Shown here: positions 8,515-17,655 of the stretch, in pieces
How the letters are laid out: each line of letters starts with the position of its first letter
How positions within the stretch are numbered: position 1 is the stretch's first letter
Origin: Colwellia psychrerythraea
Lineage (GTDB): Bacteria > Pseudomonadota > Gammaproteobacteria > Enterobacterales > Alteromonadaceae
Assembly (NCBI RefSeq): GCF_000764185.1
Contig: NZ_JQEC01000071.1
Coordinates: 1 to 64,000, forward strand
DNA length: 64,000 bases
Direction: 5' to 3'
The notes under the pieces: model-generated
Databases searched by the model: none
Told to the model about the DNA's origin: nothing
Seen by the model: only the letters and a program-made list of their open reading frames with translations
Made by a program: the position numbers and the translations under genes

Positions 8515-9519
8515 ATGAAAATTAAAGTTGGTATAAATGGTTTTGGCCGTATTGGCCGTTTTGTATTTAGAGCTGCAGCTGCGCGTGATGACATTGAAGT
8601 TGTTGGTATTAACGATTTAATGGACATTGAATACATGGCATATATGTTGAAATACGATTCAACACATGGTCGATTCAACGGCACCGTAGATGTAGTAGAT
8701 GGTCAATTGATTGTCAACGGTAACACTATTCGTGTAACTGCAGAGCGTAATCCTGAAGATTTAAAGTGGAATGATATTGACGTAGACGTAGTTGTTGAAT
8801 CAACAGGCTTATTCTTAACTGATGAATCTGCTCGTAAACACATTACTGCCGGCGCCAAACAAGTCGTATTAAGTGCTCCATCAAAAGATGACACGCCAAT
8901 GTTTGTTTGTGGTGTTAACTTAGATAAATATGACGGCCAAGACATAGTTTCAAATGCTTCATGTACAACAAACTGTTTAGCGCCTATTGCTAAAGTATTG
9001 AATGATAATTGGGGCATCCAGAATGGCTTGATGACGACAGTACATGCGACAACGGCAACTCAGAAAACTGTTGATAGTCCTTCTGTTAAAGATTGGCGCG
9101 GCGGTCGTGGTGCAGGTCAAAATATTATACCTTCATCAACGGGAGCAGCCAAAGCAGTAGGTAAAGTTATTCCTGAATTAAATGGTAAGTTAACCGGTAT
9201 GGCCTTTCGTGTCCCTACCCCTGATGTATCAGTAGTTGATTTGACGGTTAACTTGAAAAACCCCGCAACTTACGCTGAAATTTGTCAGGCGATGAGCGCT
9301 GCCGCTGAAGGCGAGTTGAATGGAATTTTAGATTACACTGAAGATGCTGTTGTTTCTAATGATTTTATCGGTGAAACCTGTACCTCAGTTTTTGATGCTA
9401 AAGCAGGTATCGCTTTAACGGATACTTTTGTCAAAGTGGTTGCTTGGTATGACAACGAAATAGGCTATTCAAACAAAGTACTAGATCTAGTAGCTTTCAT
9501 CAGCCAATACGAAAAATAG
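8515..9519 (+). CDS. gapA: Type I glyceraldehyde-3-phosphate dehydrogenase
   Basis: Classical glycolytic NAD-dependent GAPDH, 334 aa. Rossmann motif INGFGRIGR at 8-16, an Asp at residue 34 (GINDLMD) typical of NAD specificity, catalytic Cys150 in SNASCTTNCLAP and the catalytic histidine in TVHATTATQ. AAGAGGTT precedes the ATG. It is a single-gene unit with a strong terminator and is divergent from gnd. Confidence 0.97.
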   Translation: MKIKVGINGFGRIGRFVFRAAAARDDIEVVGINDLMDIEYMAYMLKYDSTHGRFNGTVDVVDGQLIVNGNTIRVTAERNPEDLKWNDIDVDVVVESTGLFLTDESARKHITAGAKQVVLSAPSKDDTPMFVCGVNLDKYDGQDIVSNASCTTNCLAPIAKVLNDNWGIQNGLMTTVHATTATQKTVDSPSVKDWRGGRGAGQNIIPSSTGAAKAVGKVIPELNGKLTGMAFRVPTPDVSVVDLTVNLKNPATYAEICQAMSAAAEGELNGILDYTEDAVVSNDFIGETCTSVFDAKAGIALTDTFVKVVAWYDNEIGYSNKVLDLVAFISQYEK

Positions 9520-9540
9520 CTCATTATTAAAGTTCAATGA

Positions 9541-9575
9541 ACAAAAAAGCTAGATTTTTAATCTAGCTTTTTTGT
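9541..9575. terminator. Bidirectional terminator between gapA and pyrF
   Basis: ACAAAAAAGCTAGAT / ATCTAGCTTTTTTGT forms a perfect 15-bp stem with a TTTTA loop. It is T-rich on both strands and sits between the convergent gapA and pyrF. Confidence 0.92.
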
Positions 9576-9604
9576 CTTACTTCCACTAAGAAACGCTTTA
9601 TTAC

Positions 9605-10300
9605 TTAGCTTATTGAGGCATTAATTTGCTCTAATACAAGTTGCGGGTTTACTGCTTTAGTAATTGGACGTCCGATCACCAAATAATCAACACCAACATC
9701 AATTGCTTGGCTTGGAGTCATAATTCGCTGTTGGTCATCTTGTGCTGAGCCAGCTGGTCTGATGCCTGGTGTGATTAGTTTAAACTCTTTACCCAGCGAT
9801 AGTTTTAATTGCTCGGCTTCCATTGCTGAACAAACCACGCCATCTAAACCACTTTCTTTAGTTAAGTTAGCTAAAAAACTTACTTGCTCAGCGGGTGTTT
9901 TAGTAATACCTAAGCCACGAAGATCGGCTTCACTCATACTTGTTAAGACAGTTACTGCGATTAATAATGGTGCATCATTGCCGTAATTATCTAATGCTTG
10001 TTTGGCTTTAGTCATCATTTGACTACCGCCACTAGCATGAACATTCACCATCCAAACCCCTAAATCAGCGGCTGCAGTAACTGCTTTTGCAACTGTATTG
10101 GGAATATCATGAAACTTTAAATCAAGGAAAACATCAAAGCCCTTCCCTGTTAATTGCTTAACAAATTCAGGACCAAAATAAGTAAACATTTCTTTGCCAA
10201 CTTTCAAGCGAGCATCACTTGGTTGAATCTTGTCAACAAATGACAAAGCATCAGCTTTTTTATCAAAATCTAAGGCGACTACTACTTTTGGATCGTTCAT
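9605..10300 (-). CDS. pyrF: Orotidine-5'-phosphate decarboxylase
   Basis: Last step of UMP synthesis: OMP to UMP plus CO2. The 231-aa protein has the catalytic block FLDLKFHDIPNT with Asp60, Lys62 and Asp65, and the phosphate-binding end TPGIRPAGSAQDDQQRIMTP...YLVIGRPIT. The frame is open upstream to 10345, but the ATG at 10300 follows AGGAAAACCC and gives the normal N-terminus MNDPKVVVALDF. It is downstream of lapB, the same order as in E. coli (lapA-lapB-pyrF). Confidence 0.95.
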   Translation of the reverse strand: MNDPKVVVALDFDKKADALSFVDKIQPSDARLKVGKEMFTYFGPEFVKQLTGKGFDVFLDLKFHDIPNTVAKAVTAAADLGVWMVNVHASGGSQMMTKAKQALDNYGNDAPLLIAVTVLTSMSEADLRGLGITKTPAEQVSFLANLTKESGLDGVVCSAMEAEQLKLSLGKEFKLITPGIRPAGSAQDDQQRIMTPSQAIDVGVDYLVIGRPITKAVNPQLVLEQINASIS

Positions 10301-10533
10301 GGGTTTTCCTGTTTTTAATACTATAGGTCCCCGACAACTCTTCACATGGAAAGTTCGGGAATGACAATAAATTTAGTAATGCTAGTTTACTTAAATTCAA
10401 GCTAGCTAATTAAACTAATAATGATTCGTTTCAACGTTGTAAGGTTAAAGAGCAAAGAAAAAGCACGGAGCTAACGAATCTCAGTGAGTACTTTTGATGC
10501 CGATATTTATCTTTACAACAACGAAAGGGATTA

Positions 10534-11700
10534 TTATTCCCCTTCGAGACCGCGGATCGGTTTAAGCTGTTCCCACTCATGACAAGATGGACAGGACCAA
10601 TAATGAATTTGACTATTAAAACCACAACTACGACAACTATATCTGTGTTTAATTTTTAAATATTCACTGATCAGTTCTTTAATTAGATCTAAACTAGCAT
10701 TATTAACATCATCCGTTTTTGTCATTTGCATATTAACAAAATGTTCAAAGCCACGAATCGTAGGTCTGCGCTTTAAGGCTGACAAAATAAATTCTATTGC
10801 TTTTTTCTTACCGTGCTTACTTTCAACATGGCTCAGATAACAAATTAACGCGCCAGAAGATGCGGTTTCATCATATACTTTTTTGATAAATAGGTAGAAT
10901 TCATCGAGTTCATCTAACCGAGTATAACAAGCTAGCATTTGCTCAATAACATCTGGGAAAAACTCATTATCTTGATGATAAATAGCTTGATAGCACTTGG
11001 CTGCTAACTCACATTGTTGGTGATTTTCATAAATCTTTGCCATTAGCCAATTAGCACGACAAGAGTTAGGATCAAGTATTAACGCTTGCTCTAAAAGCTC
11101 AATAACTTCAATAAATTCGTCTTGTTCAAAAGCAGTTGTGGCTAGCTCACAATAAAAATTCGCCAGTGTGTGTAATAGTCGCTTATCATTGAATTTTACT
11201 ATAAGTTTTTGGTGATCAATGCCCTGCTGCCAATCTTTAGTTGATTGAAATATTTTCAATAAATAAGTTAAGGATTTTAGGCCATAGTCTTTTGACTTTA
11301 ATAACTTAATAAACATGGTTTCAGCACGGTCATATAAACCGGCACTAAGGAAATCTTTTCCTAATTCAAAAACGGCTTGTTGCTTATCCTTGGTTCGAAG
11401 ATGAGTAAGTCTTACAAGATGCTCATGCACTTTTAACGCACGGTCTAGTTCGCCACGTTTACGAAATAAATTAGCCATAGCAAAATGCGCTTCTACACTA
11501 TCATCCTCAACTTTTAACGCATCGAGTAGTGAGTCAATAGCTTTATCTTGCTGGTTAGATAATAAGTAATTTAAACCAGTAGAGTATTTTATTGATAAAT
11601 CTTGCTTAGCTATTTGTTGGTTTTGTTTAATGCTATTACGGCCCATAAACCAGCCATAGGCCATGGCTACGGGCAATAATAAAAAGAGTAATTCAATCAT
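10534..11700 (-). CDS. lapB: Lipopolysaccharide assembly protein B
   Basis: LapB (YciM) is an inner-membrane-anchored TPR protein that controls LpxC turnover by FtsH and coordinates LPS synthesis. The 388-aa protein has an N-terminal membrane anchor (residues 2-19), TPR repeats through most of its length (for example EAHFAMANLFRKRGELDRAL) and a C-terminal rubredoxin-like zinc knuckle CRSCGF...CPSC. Length equals the family (389 aa in E. coli). lapA lies 62 bp upstream. Confidence 0.95.
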   Translation of the reverse strand: MIELLFLLLPVAMAYGWFMGRNSIKQNQQIAKQDLSIKYSTGLNYLLSNQQDKAIDSLLDALKVEDDSVEAHFAMANLFRKRGELDRALKVHEHLVRLTHLRTKDKQQAVFELGKDFLSAGLYDRAETMFIKLLKSKDYGLKSLTYLLKIFQSTKDWQQGIDHQKLIVKFNDKRLLHTLANFYCELATTAFEQDEFIEVIELLEQALILDPNSCRANWLMAKIYENHQQCELAAKCYQAIYHQDNEFFPDVIEQMLACYTRLDELDEFYLFIKKVYDETASSGALICYLSHVESKHGKKKAIEFILSALKRRPTIRGFEHFVNMQMTKTDDVNNASLDLIKELISEYLKIKHRYSCRSCGFNSQIHYWSCPSCHEWEQLKPIRGLEGE

Positions 11701-11762
11701 TTGGGCTCTTGAGAGATGTTATATAGAGAAAGAGGAAAACATAGTGCTAATTCAAATATCAC

Positions 11763-12014
11763 TTACGTTTCCTGAGATTTATTTTTCGCAAGGGCTTTCT
11801 TACTTTTTCGAACTATACGCCACAAAATAGTTACTAATAAACCTAACAAAAACCCTAGTCCGGTAAATAGACTCATTGCTGCCGCTACAGTCATTTCTGT
11901 TCGGGCTATTAAATAATTTAATATCAGTAATTGATCGTTTTGACTACCAAAAATAAACGCTATGGCCAGTAAAACTAAAATAAAAAAGAGTGTTATATAT
12001 AATCGCACTTTCAT
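11763..12014 (-). CDS. lapA: Lipopolysaccharide assembly protein A
   Basis: The 83-aa membrane protein (YciS/LapA, DUF1049) has two hydrophobic segments (residues about 4-23 and 40-66) joined by FGSQNDQLLILNYLIARTEMTV, then a basic lysine-rich tail. It partners LapB in LPS assembly. It sits between ihfB and lapB as in many gammaproteobacteria. Confidence 0.92.
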   Translation of the reverse strand: MKVRLYITLFFILVLLAIAFIFGSQNDQLLILNYLIARTEMTVAAAMSLFTGLGFLLGLLVTILWRIVRKSKKALAKNKSQET

Positions 12015-12033
12015 CAGCCCTATTAAATTTTGC

Positions 12034-12065
12034 TCAAAAAAAACGGCATGGTTAACATGCCGTTT
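12034..12065 (-). terminator. Terminator after ihfB
   Basis: On the minus strand, stem AAACGGCATG / CATGCCGTTT with a 5-base loop is followed by T residues. It lies between the ihfB stop and the lapA start. Confidence 0.85.
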
Positions 12066-12095
12066 ATTATCTAATTTTTTAGTTAGCTTTGCAAT

Positions 12096-12383
12096 TTATG
12101 CTACAGAAAGATTAACTCTTTCACGTAACTCCTTGCCTGGCTTGAAGTGTGGTACGTATTTACCGCTTAACTCAACCGACTCACCAGTTTTTGGATTTCG
12201 ACCAACTCTAGGTGCACGATAATGCAATGAAAAACTACCAAAACCTCGGATTTCAATACGCTCCCCTTTTGATAAGGAATGCGCCATTAATTCTAAGATT
12301 TCTTTTATAGATTTTTCCACTTCTTTAGCGGATAAATGGCTTAATTTATCGGCTAATTTTTCAATAAGTTCTGACTTAGTCAT
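12096..12383 (-). CDS. ihfB: Integration host factor subunit beta
   Basis: DNA-bending nucleoid protein of the HU/IHF family, partner of IhfA. The 95-aa protein shows the family signature GFGSFSLHYRAPRVGRNPKTGE, with the intercalating proline in RNPKTGE, and the IHF-beta-type start TKSELIEKLA. The gene follows rpsA, the same order as in E. coli. Its own terminator lies 31 bp downstream. Confidence 0.96.
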   Translation of the reverse strand: MTKSELIEKLADKLSHLSAKEVEKSIKEILELMAHSLSKGERIEIRGFGSFSLHYRAPRVGRNPKTGESVELSGKYVPHFKPGKELRERVNLSVA

Positions 12384-12468
12384 TCTGACCTCTCAGTATT
12401 TACCTAGCACCGCGCAACTTTAATAAAACACAGTAAAAGTTGGCTCCGCCAATGGCGTTAAAAATAAG

Positions 12469-12505
12469 AAAAGAGTATCACCACGATAGTGATAAATACT
12501 CTTTT
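12469..12505 (-). terminator. Terminator after rpsA
   Basis: AAAAGAGTA and TACTCTTTT pair around an imperfect inner hairpin (ATCAC/GTGAT). On the minus strand the stem is followed by TTCTTATTTTT. It is 60 bp past the rpsA stop and separates rpsA from ihfB. Confidence 0.75.
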
Positions 12506-12564
12506 CACCTGCTGTAGAAATTACAGCACCATTGCAAAGTAAAACTACTTCCTGTTAAGGAAAA

Positions 12565-14226
12565 TTAGTTTTTAGCGTTTTTAAACGCTGCAGCCATAGC
12601 ACTTAAACCAGTTTCTTCTTCTTGGTTTAGGTTATCCATTGCTTCACGTTCGTCAGCTTGATCTTTTGCTTTGATAGATAAGCTAATAGTACGGTTCTTA
12701 CGATCCACACCCATAAACTTAGCTTCAACGTCGTCACCAACTTTTAATACTGTAGATGCATCTTCGATACGGTCTACAGAAATGTCGCTAACACGAAGGT
12801 AACCTTCAACACTTTCAGCTAACTCGATAGTTGCGCCTTTAGCATCAACTTCAGTTACCTTACCGTTAACAATAGCACCTTTTTTCTTATCTGTCAGATA
12901 CATATTGAACGGGTCGTCTTCAGCTTGTTTAACGCCTAACGAGATACGCTCACGTTCTGGGTCAACTTGAAGAACGATTGCGTCGATTTCATCGCCTTTC
13001 TTATAATCACGAACAGCTTCTTCACCGCCAGCCCATGAAATATCAGATAAGTGAACTAAACCATCAATGCCGCCGTCAAGACCGATGAAGATACCGAAGT
13101 CAGTAATTGACTTGATCTTACCTGATACTTTGTCGCCTTTGTTGAAGTTTTTAGCAAACTCTTCCCAAGGATTAGCAATACACTGTTTAAGACCTAAAGA
13201 AATACGACGACGTTCTTCGTCAATTTCTAATACTAGTACTTCAACTGTGTCACCTAAGTTAACAACTTTAGATGGGTGGATGTTTTTGTTAGTCCAATCC
13301 ATTTCAGAAACGTGAACTAAACCTTCAACGCCTTCTTGGATTTCAACAAAACAACCGTAGTCAGTTAAGTTAGTTACGCGACCAGAAAGTTTAGAACCTT
13401 CTGGGTAACGGTTAGCAATTGCTACCCATGGATCTTCGCCTAACTGCTTCATACCTAGAGATACACGAGTACGCTCACGGTCGAATTTCAATACTTTAAC
13501 TTGAATTTCATCGCCAACATTTACGATTTCACTTGGGTGCTTAACACGCTTCCAAGCCATATCTGTGATATGTAATAAACCATCAATGCCGCCTAAATCA
13601 ACGAATGCACCGTAGTCAGTAAGGTTCTTAACGATACCTTTAACTTCTTGGCCTTCAGCTAATGATTCAAGTAATTCATCACGTTCTGCACTGCCTTCAG
13701 CTTCGATCACAGCACGACGTGAAACAACTACGTTATTACGCTTTTGATCAAGCTTAATAACTTTGAATTCTAAATCTTTACCTTCAAGGTGAGCAGTGTC
13801 ACGTACTGGACGAACATCTACTAATGAACCTGGTAAGAAAGCACGGATATTGCTAACTTCAACAGTGAAACCACCTTTAACTTTACCGTTGATAACACCG
13901 ATAACAGTTTCTTTTTCTTCATATGCTTTTTCAAGCACTTGCCATGCTTCGTGACGTTTAGCTTTTTCACGAGATAGGATTGTTTCACCGAAACCATCAT
14001 CTGTTGCATCTAATGCTACGTCAATCTCATCGCCAACAACTACTTCAACTTCACCAGCAGCGTTTTTGAATTGATCAATAGAGATAACACTCTCAGATTT
14101 TAAGCCCGCATCAACAATGACATTGTCTTTGTTTACGGCTACGATTGTTCCACGGATAATTGAACCCGGACGTGTTTCGATTTCTTTTAAACTTTCTTCA
14201 AAAAGTTCTGCAAAATTTTCAGTCAT
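12565..14226 (-). CDS. rpsA: 30S ribosomal protein S1
   Basis: mRNA-binding ribosomal protein needed for initiation on most mRNAs. The 553-aa protein contains six S1/OB repeats; repeats 3 to 6 show the typical G-x-V-x-x-x-x-x-[FY]-G-x-[FI] pattern (for example VKNLTDYGAFVDLGGIDGLLH). Length matches E. coli S1 (557 aa). cmk is upstream on the same strand. A 164-bp leader precedes it; S1 represses its own translation in E. coli, so the leader may have that role (inference). Confidence 0.97.
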   Translation of the reverse strand: MTENFAELFEESLKEIETRPGSIIRGTIVAVNKDNVIVDAGLKSESVISIDQFKNAAGEVEVVVGDEIDVALDATDDGFGETILSREKAKRHEAWQVLEKAYEEKETVIGVINGKVKGGFTVEVSNIRAFLPGSLVDVRPVRDTAHLEGKDLEFKVIKLDQKRNNVVVSRRAVIEAEGSAERDELLESLAEGQEVKGIVKNLTDYGAFVDLGGIDGLLHITDMAWKRVKHPSEIVNVGDEIQVKVLKFDRERTRVSLGMKQLGEDPWVAIANRYPEGSKLSGRVTNLTDYGCFVEIQEGVEGLVHVSEMDWTNKNIHPSKVVNLGDTVEVLVLEIDEERRRISLGLKQCIANPWEEFAKNFNKGDKVSGKIKSITDFGIFIGLDGGIDGLVHLSDISWAGGEEAVRDYKKGDEIDAIVLQVDPERERISLGVKQAEDDPFNMYLTDKKKGAIVNGKVTEVDAKGATIELAESVEGYLRVSDISVDRIEDASTVLKVGDDVEAKFMGVDRKNRTISLSIKAKDQADEREAMDNLNQEEETGLSAMAAAFKNAKN

Positions 14227-14390
14227 AACTTGTATATAAACTCAGCTATTAATCCATTCAACGTCATTGTTTCATGGGGTGGTTAAGTATGCCCCGTGTG
14301 TCCATACAGTAGGCTTTCTATTAAAAGTTCTTTAATGCTAGCAGCTATTACCGATTTAGCTAACTTAAAGGTGTGTGTATTACGTTTGCT

Positions 14391-15071
14391 TTACGTTAAC
14401 TTGCCATTGGCAAACATAAGGATTTTATTGACCACTTCCGTAATGGAAATATCAGTAGAATCAATAGTTAACGCACCTTCTGCCGCGATAAGTGGAGCAA
14501 CCTTGCGGTTTTGATCACGCTCATCTCGTTGACGTATGTCAGTCAAAAGGCGCACGATATTAACATCAATTCCCTTTTCTTTCAACTGATTAAATCTTCT
14601 TTGCGCTCGTTCTTCAGCGCTAGCAGTTAAAAATATTTTTACTTTTGCTTGTGGGAAAACAACAGTCCCCATATCACGGCCATCGGCGATCAAACCAGGA
14701 CTAACACTAAAAGCGCGTTGTCTGCGTAATAATGCTTCTCTAACGCGTGGAAATGCCGCTACTTTTGACGCTAATTCACCAATTTCTTCGGTACGTATAA
14801 TATCGGTAACGTTCTCACCTTCTAAAATAACTTTACTTTCACCTTGGCTATTGATTTCAAATTGTACGTCTAAATGGGCTGCCATAGGAATAAGCGGCTC
14901 TTCATCTTCTAAAGCAAGTTGGTGATGTTGAATGGCCACTGCTAATACGCGGTATATTGCACCACTATCAAGCAGATGCCAGCCCAACTGATCCGCAACT
15001 ATCCTTGCGACGGTCCCTTTACCTGCGCCACTAGGGCCATCAATGGTAATAACGGGTGTGCTTTCCTGCAT
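14391..15071 (-). CDS. cmk: Cytidylate kinase
   Basis: Phosphorylates CMP and dCMP with ATP. The protein (227 aa from this start) has the P-loop IDGPSGAGKGT, the LLDSGAIYR nucleotide-binding block and IADGRDMGTVVFP. The frame opens at 15089, but that ATG lacks a ribosome site, whereas the ATG at 15071 follows GGAGAAAAATGT, so it is preferred. It lies between aroA and rpsA as in E. coli. Confidence 0.95.
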   Translation of the reverse strand: MQESTPVITIDGPSGAGKGTVARIVADQLGWHLLDSGAIYRVLAVAIQHHQLALEDEEPLIPMAAHLDVQFEINSQGESKVILEGENVTDIIRTEEIGELASKVAAFPRVREALLRRQRAFSVSPGLIADGRDMGTVVFPQAKVKIFLTASAEERAQRRFNQLKEKGIDVNIVRLLTDIRQRDERDQNRKVAPLIAAEGALTIDSTDISITEVVNKILMFANGKLT

Positions 15072-15157
15072 ACATTTTTCTCCTAACATCGAAAATCGGC
15101 GAAATTATACGGGATTTAGAATGTAAAATCGCTTAAAAATGTTTTTCTTTATAATAA

Positions 15158-16438
15158 TTAACAAGAAACTTGTGCCAGCTTGTCAAAATAATCAGGAAAT
15201 GTTTTAGCCGTACACTTAGGATCATTAATGGTAACGGGTGTATCACCCAGTGCAACGAGAGAAAAACACATAGCTACTCTATGATCGTTATAGGTGTCAA
15301 TCTCTGCATGTTTCAGTGATTTTGGTGGCGTAATTGTTATGTAATCTTCACCTTCAATCACCTCGGCACCCACTTTTCTTAACTCTGTTGCCATCGCATT
15401 TAATCGATCAGTTTCTTTTACCCGCCAGTTGTAAATATTCCGGATGGTTGTTGTACCTGTGGCAAAAAGTGCTGTGGTTGCAATGGTCATTGCAGCATCA
15501 GGGATATGATTCATGTCCATATCAACTGCCGTTAGGGGCTTGCCGACAACAGTGATTGACTCATCTTGCCAATGAACTTCGGCGCCCATTTTTTCAAGCA
15601 CATCAGCAAAGTGCTTATCTCCTTGAACACTGAGTTTACCAACACCATGAACTGTGACTTCACCACCTTTAATCGCGCCAGCCGCTAAGAAATATGAGGC
15701 AGAAGATGCATCACCTTCCACCATATATTTTTCTAGCGCTTGATATGACTGATTGCCACTAACGCTAAAAGACTTATAGTCATTATTTTGAACATTGACT
15801 GCAAATCTACTCATAATATCAAGGGTAATATCAATATAGGGCTTGGAAACTAATTCACCCTCAATCACTATTGTAGTATCGGTGGCTAATAAAGGAGTAA
15901 TCATCAAGATCGCAGTTAAAAATTGACTCGATATAGAACCATCAATGGTCACTGTATTACCCGTTAACGCCTTTCCTGTAATCCGAACCGGTGGGTAATC
16001 TTTATTTTCTAAATATTCTATTTCGCTGCCAAGCTGCGCTAAAGCATCAACTAAATGACCTATTGGGCGCTCTTTCATTCTTTCTTCGCCAGTTAAGATA
16101 AATTCACCTTCACTCGCAGCAAGAGCCGCGCACAATGGGCGCATCGCCGTGCCTGCATTACCTAAGTACAACTCCAATGGTTCTTTAGTCTTAAAAAAGC
16201 CATTATTGCCGATAACAGTACACTCAGTACCACAATCACTTAAAGAATACTGAATGCCAAGGCTCTTTAACGCATTTAACATATGATTAATGTCATCACT
16301 CACTAATAAGTTGGTGATTTTTGTTGTGCCATTCGCTAAAGCAGCAATTAATAATGCACGGTTAGATAAACTTTTTGAGCCCGGTAAAAAAATTTCGCCA
16401 TTAATTTTAACAATTGGCTTTAATGTTAACTGCTCCAC
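15158..16438 (-). CDS. aroA: 3-phosphoshikimate 1-carboxyvinyltransferase (EPSP synthase), GTG start
   Basis: Sixth step of the shikimate pathway: joins PEP to shikimate 3-phosphate. The protein has the two family signatures LYLGNAGTAMRPL and RVKETDRLNAMATELRKVGA, and an N-terminal PGSKSLSNRALLIAALA block. An in-frame ATG at 16459 lies inside serC; the GTG at 16438 has AGAGGA 9 bases upstream and yields 426 aa beginning (M)EQLTLKPI, matching the family start, so I use it. The serC stop lies at 16440-16442, so serC and aroA are almost abutting and probably translationally linked. Confidence 0.95.
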   Translation of the reverse strand: MEQLTLKPIVKINGEIFLPGSKSLSNRALLIAALANGTTKITNLLVSDDINHMLNALKSLGIQYSLSDCGTECTVIGNNGFFKTKEPLELYLGNAGTAMRPLCAALAASEGEFILTGEERMKERPIGHLVDALAQLGSEIEYLENKDYPPVRITGKALTGNTVTIDGSISSQFLTAILMITPLLATDTTIVIEGELVSKPYIDITLDIMSRFAVNVQNNDYKSFSVSGNQSYQALEKYMVEGDASSASYFLAAGAIKGGEVTVHGVGKLSVQGDKHFADVLEKMGAEVHWQDESITVVGKPLTAVDMDMNHIPDAAMTIATTALFATGTTTIRNIYNWRVKETDRLNAMATELRKVGAEVIEGEDYITITPPKSLKHAEIDTYNDHRVAMCFSLVALGDTPVTINDPKCTAKTFPDYFDKLAQVSC

Positions 16439-16439
16439 T

Positions 16440-17537
16440 TTACTTATTCCTCTTTTCAAACTGTTGCATGAAGTCTACCAGAGCCTGCACACCTTCGAGT
16501 GGCATTGCATTGTAAATGCTGGCCCGCATACCGCCAACTATCCTATGCCCCTTTAACGCTGTTAGTCCTGCAGCTTCAGACTCACTTAAAAACTTGTCAT
16601 TTAGACTGTCATCTTTTAGCCAAAAAGGGATATTCATTTTGCTGCGATATTGAGGTTCAATGTGATTCAAGTAAAGCTCACTATTATCAATCGCTTGATA
16701 AAGTAACTCTGCTTTAGCTTGATTTACTTTTTCAATGGCTTTAACACCACCTAAATCTTTCAGCCACTCAAAAACCAAGCCGGCAAGATACCAAGCATAG
16801 GTTGGTGGTGTGTTATACATAGAGTCATTATCTGCAGCCGTTTTATAATTCATAATACATGGCGTAGCGGTTTGAGCTTGACCCTTCCCTTCACCTAAGA
16901 GGTCTTCTCTAACAATGACGATAGTTAACCCCGATGGGCCAATATTTTTTTGTGCACCCGCATAGATCAAGCCAAATTTACTGACATCTATTTCTTGGGA
17001 TAAAATAGTTGAAGACATATCAGCAACAAGTGGCACACCATTGGTTTCTGGAATAGTATTTATTTCAAGGCCATTAACGGTTTCATTAGGGCAGTAATGT
17101 ACATAAGCTGCATCAGCGTTCAGAGGCCAGTCTGCGCTAGCTAAAAGGCTTGAGTTATCATCACTGTCTTGATTAATGTTGATAACGTTTATATCACCGA
17201 ATTTTTTTGCTTCAGCAACGGCAGCTTTTGACCACGAGCCTGAGACGATATAATCAGCAGACTTACCTTGAGGTAATAAATTAAGTGGCACCGCAGAAAA
17301 TTGTCCTCGTCCACCGCCATGACAAAATAAAACTTTATAATTGTCTGGGATTGACATTAACTCGCGCAAATCTTCTTCAGCTTTTTTAGCCATTGCCATG
17401 TAAATAGCACTACGATGGCTTAGTTCCATCACCGAGCTACCCGTACCTTGCCAATTTAGAAACTCTTGCTGTGCTTTTACCATTACAGGTGTTGGTAACA
17501 TGGCTGGGCCAGCACAAAAATTAAAAACTTCAGACAT
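16440..17537 (-). CDS. serC: Phosphoserine aminotransferase
   Basis: PLP enzyme of serine and pyridoxal phosphate biosynthesis. The 365-aa protein shows the start FNFCAGPAMLP, the substrate region HRSAIYMAMA and the PLP lysine Lys197 in YAGAQKNIGPSG, plus the C-terminal GGMRASIYNAMP. It forms a serC-aroA unit with the next gene, as in E. coli. Confidence 0.96.
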   Translation of the reverse strand: MSEVFNFCAGPAMLPTPVMVKAQQEFLNWQGTGSSVMELSHRSAIYMAMAKKAEEDLRELMSIPDNYKVLFCHGGGRGQFSAVPLNLLPQGKSADYIVSGSWSKAAVAEAKKFGDINVININQDSDDNSSLLASADWPLNADAAYVHYCPNETVNGLEINTIPETNGVPLVADMSSTILSQEIDVSKFGLIYAGAQKNIGPSGLTIVIVREDLLGEGKGQAQTATPCIMNYKTAADNDSMYNTPPTYAWYLAGLVFEWLKDLGGVKAIEKVNQAKAELLYQAIDNSELYLNHIEPQYRSKMNIPFWLKDDSLNDKFLSESEAAGLTALKGHRIVGGMRASIYNAMPLEGVQALVDFMQQFEKRNK

Positions 17538-17610
17538 TATCCTTCCTATTCTCTTAACTGCTATTTGAATTACTGTGTTTATTTACAATGTTCTACTTAA
17601 AAAATAACAT

Positions 17611-17640
17611 TAAAAAAGGCGGTTATTAGCCGCCTTTTTA
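17611..17640 (-). terminator. Terminator after gyrA
   Basis: TAAAAAAGGCGG / CCGCCTTTTTA forms a strong stem with a TTATTAG loop and T tract on the minus strand, 16 bp past the gyrA stop and before serC. Confidence 0.9.
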
Positions 17641-17655
17641 ATGTTATTACAACAA

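Noticed and set aside
10431..10625. 64-aa minus-strand ORF between pyrF and lapB
   Set aside because: Overlaps the 3' end of lapB in another frame and has low protein-like character.
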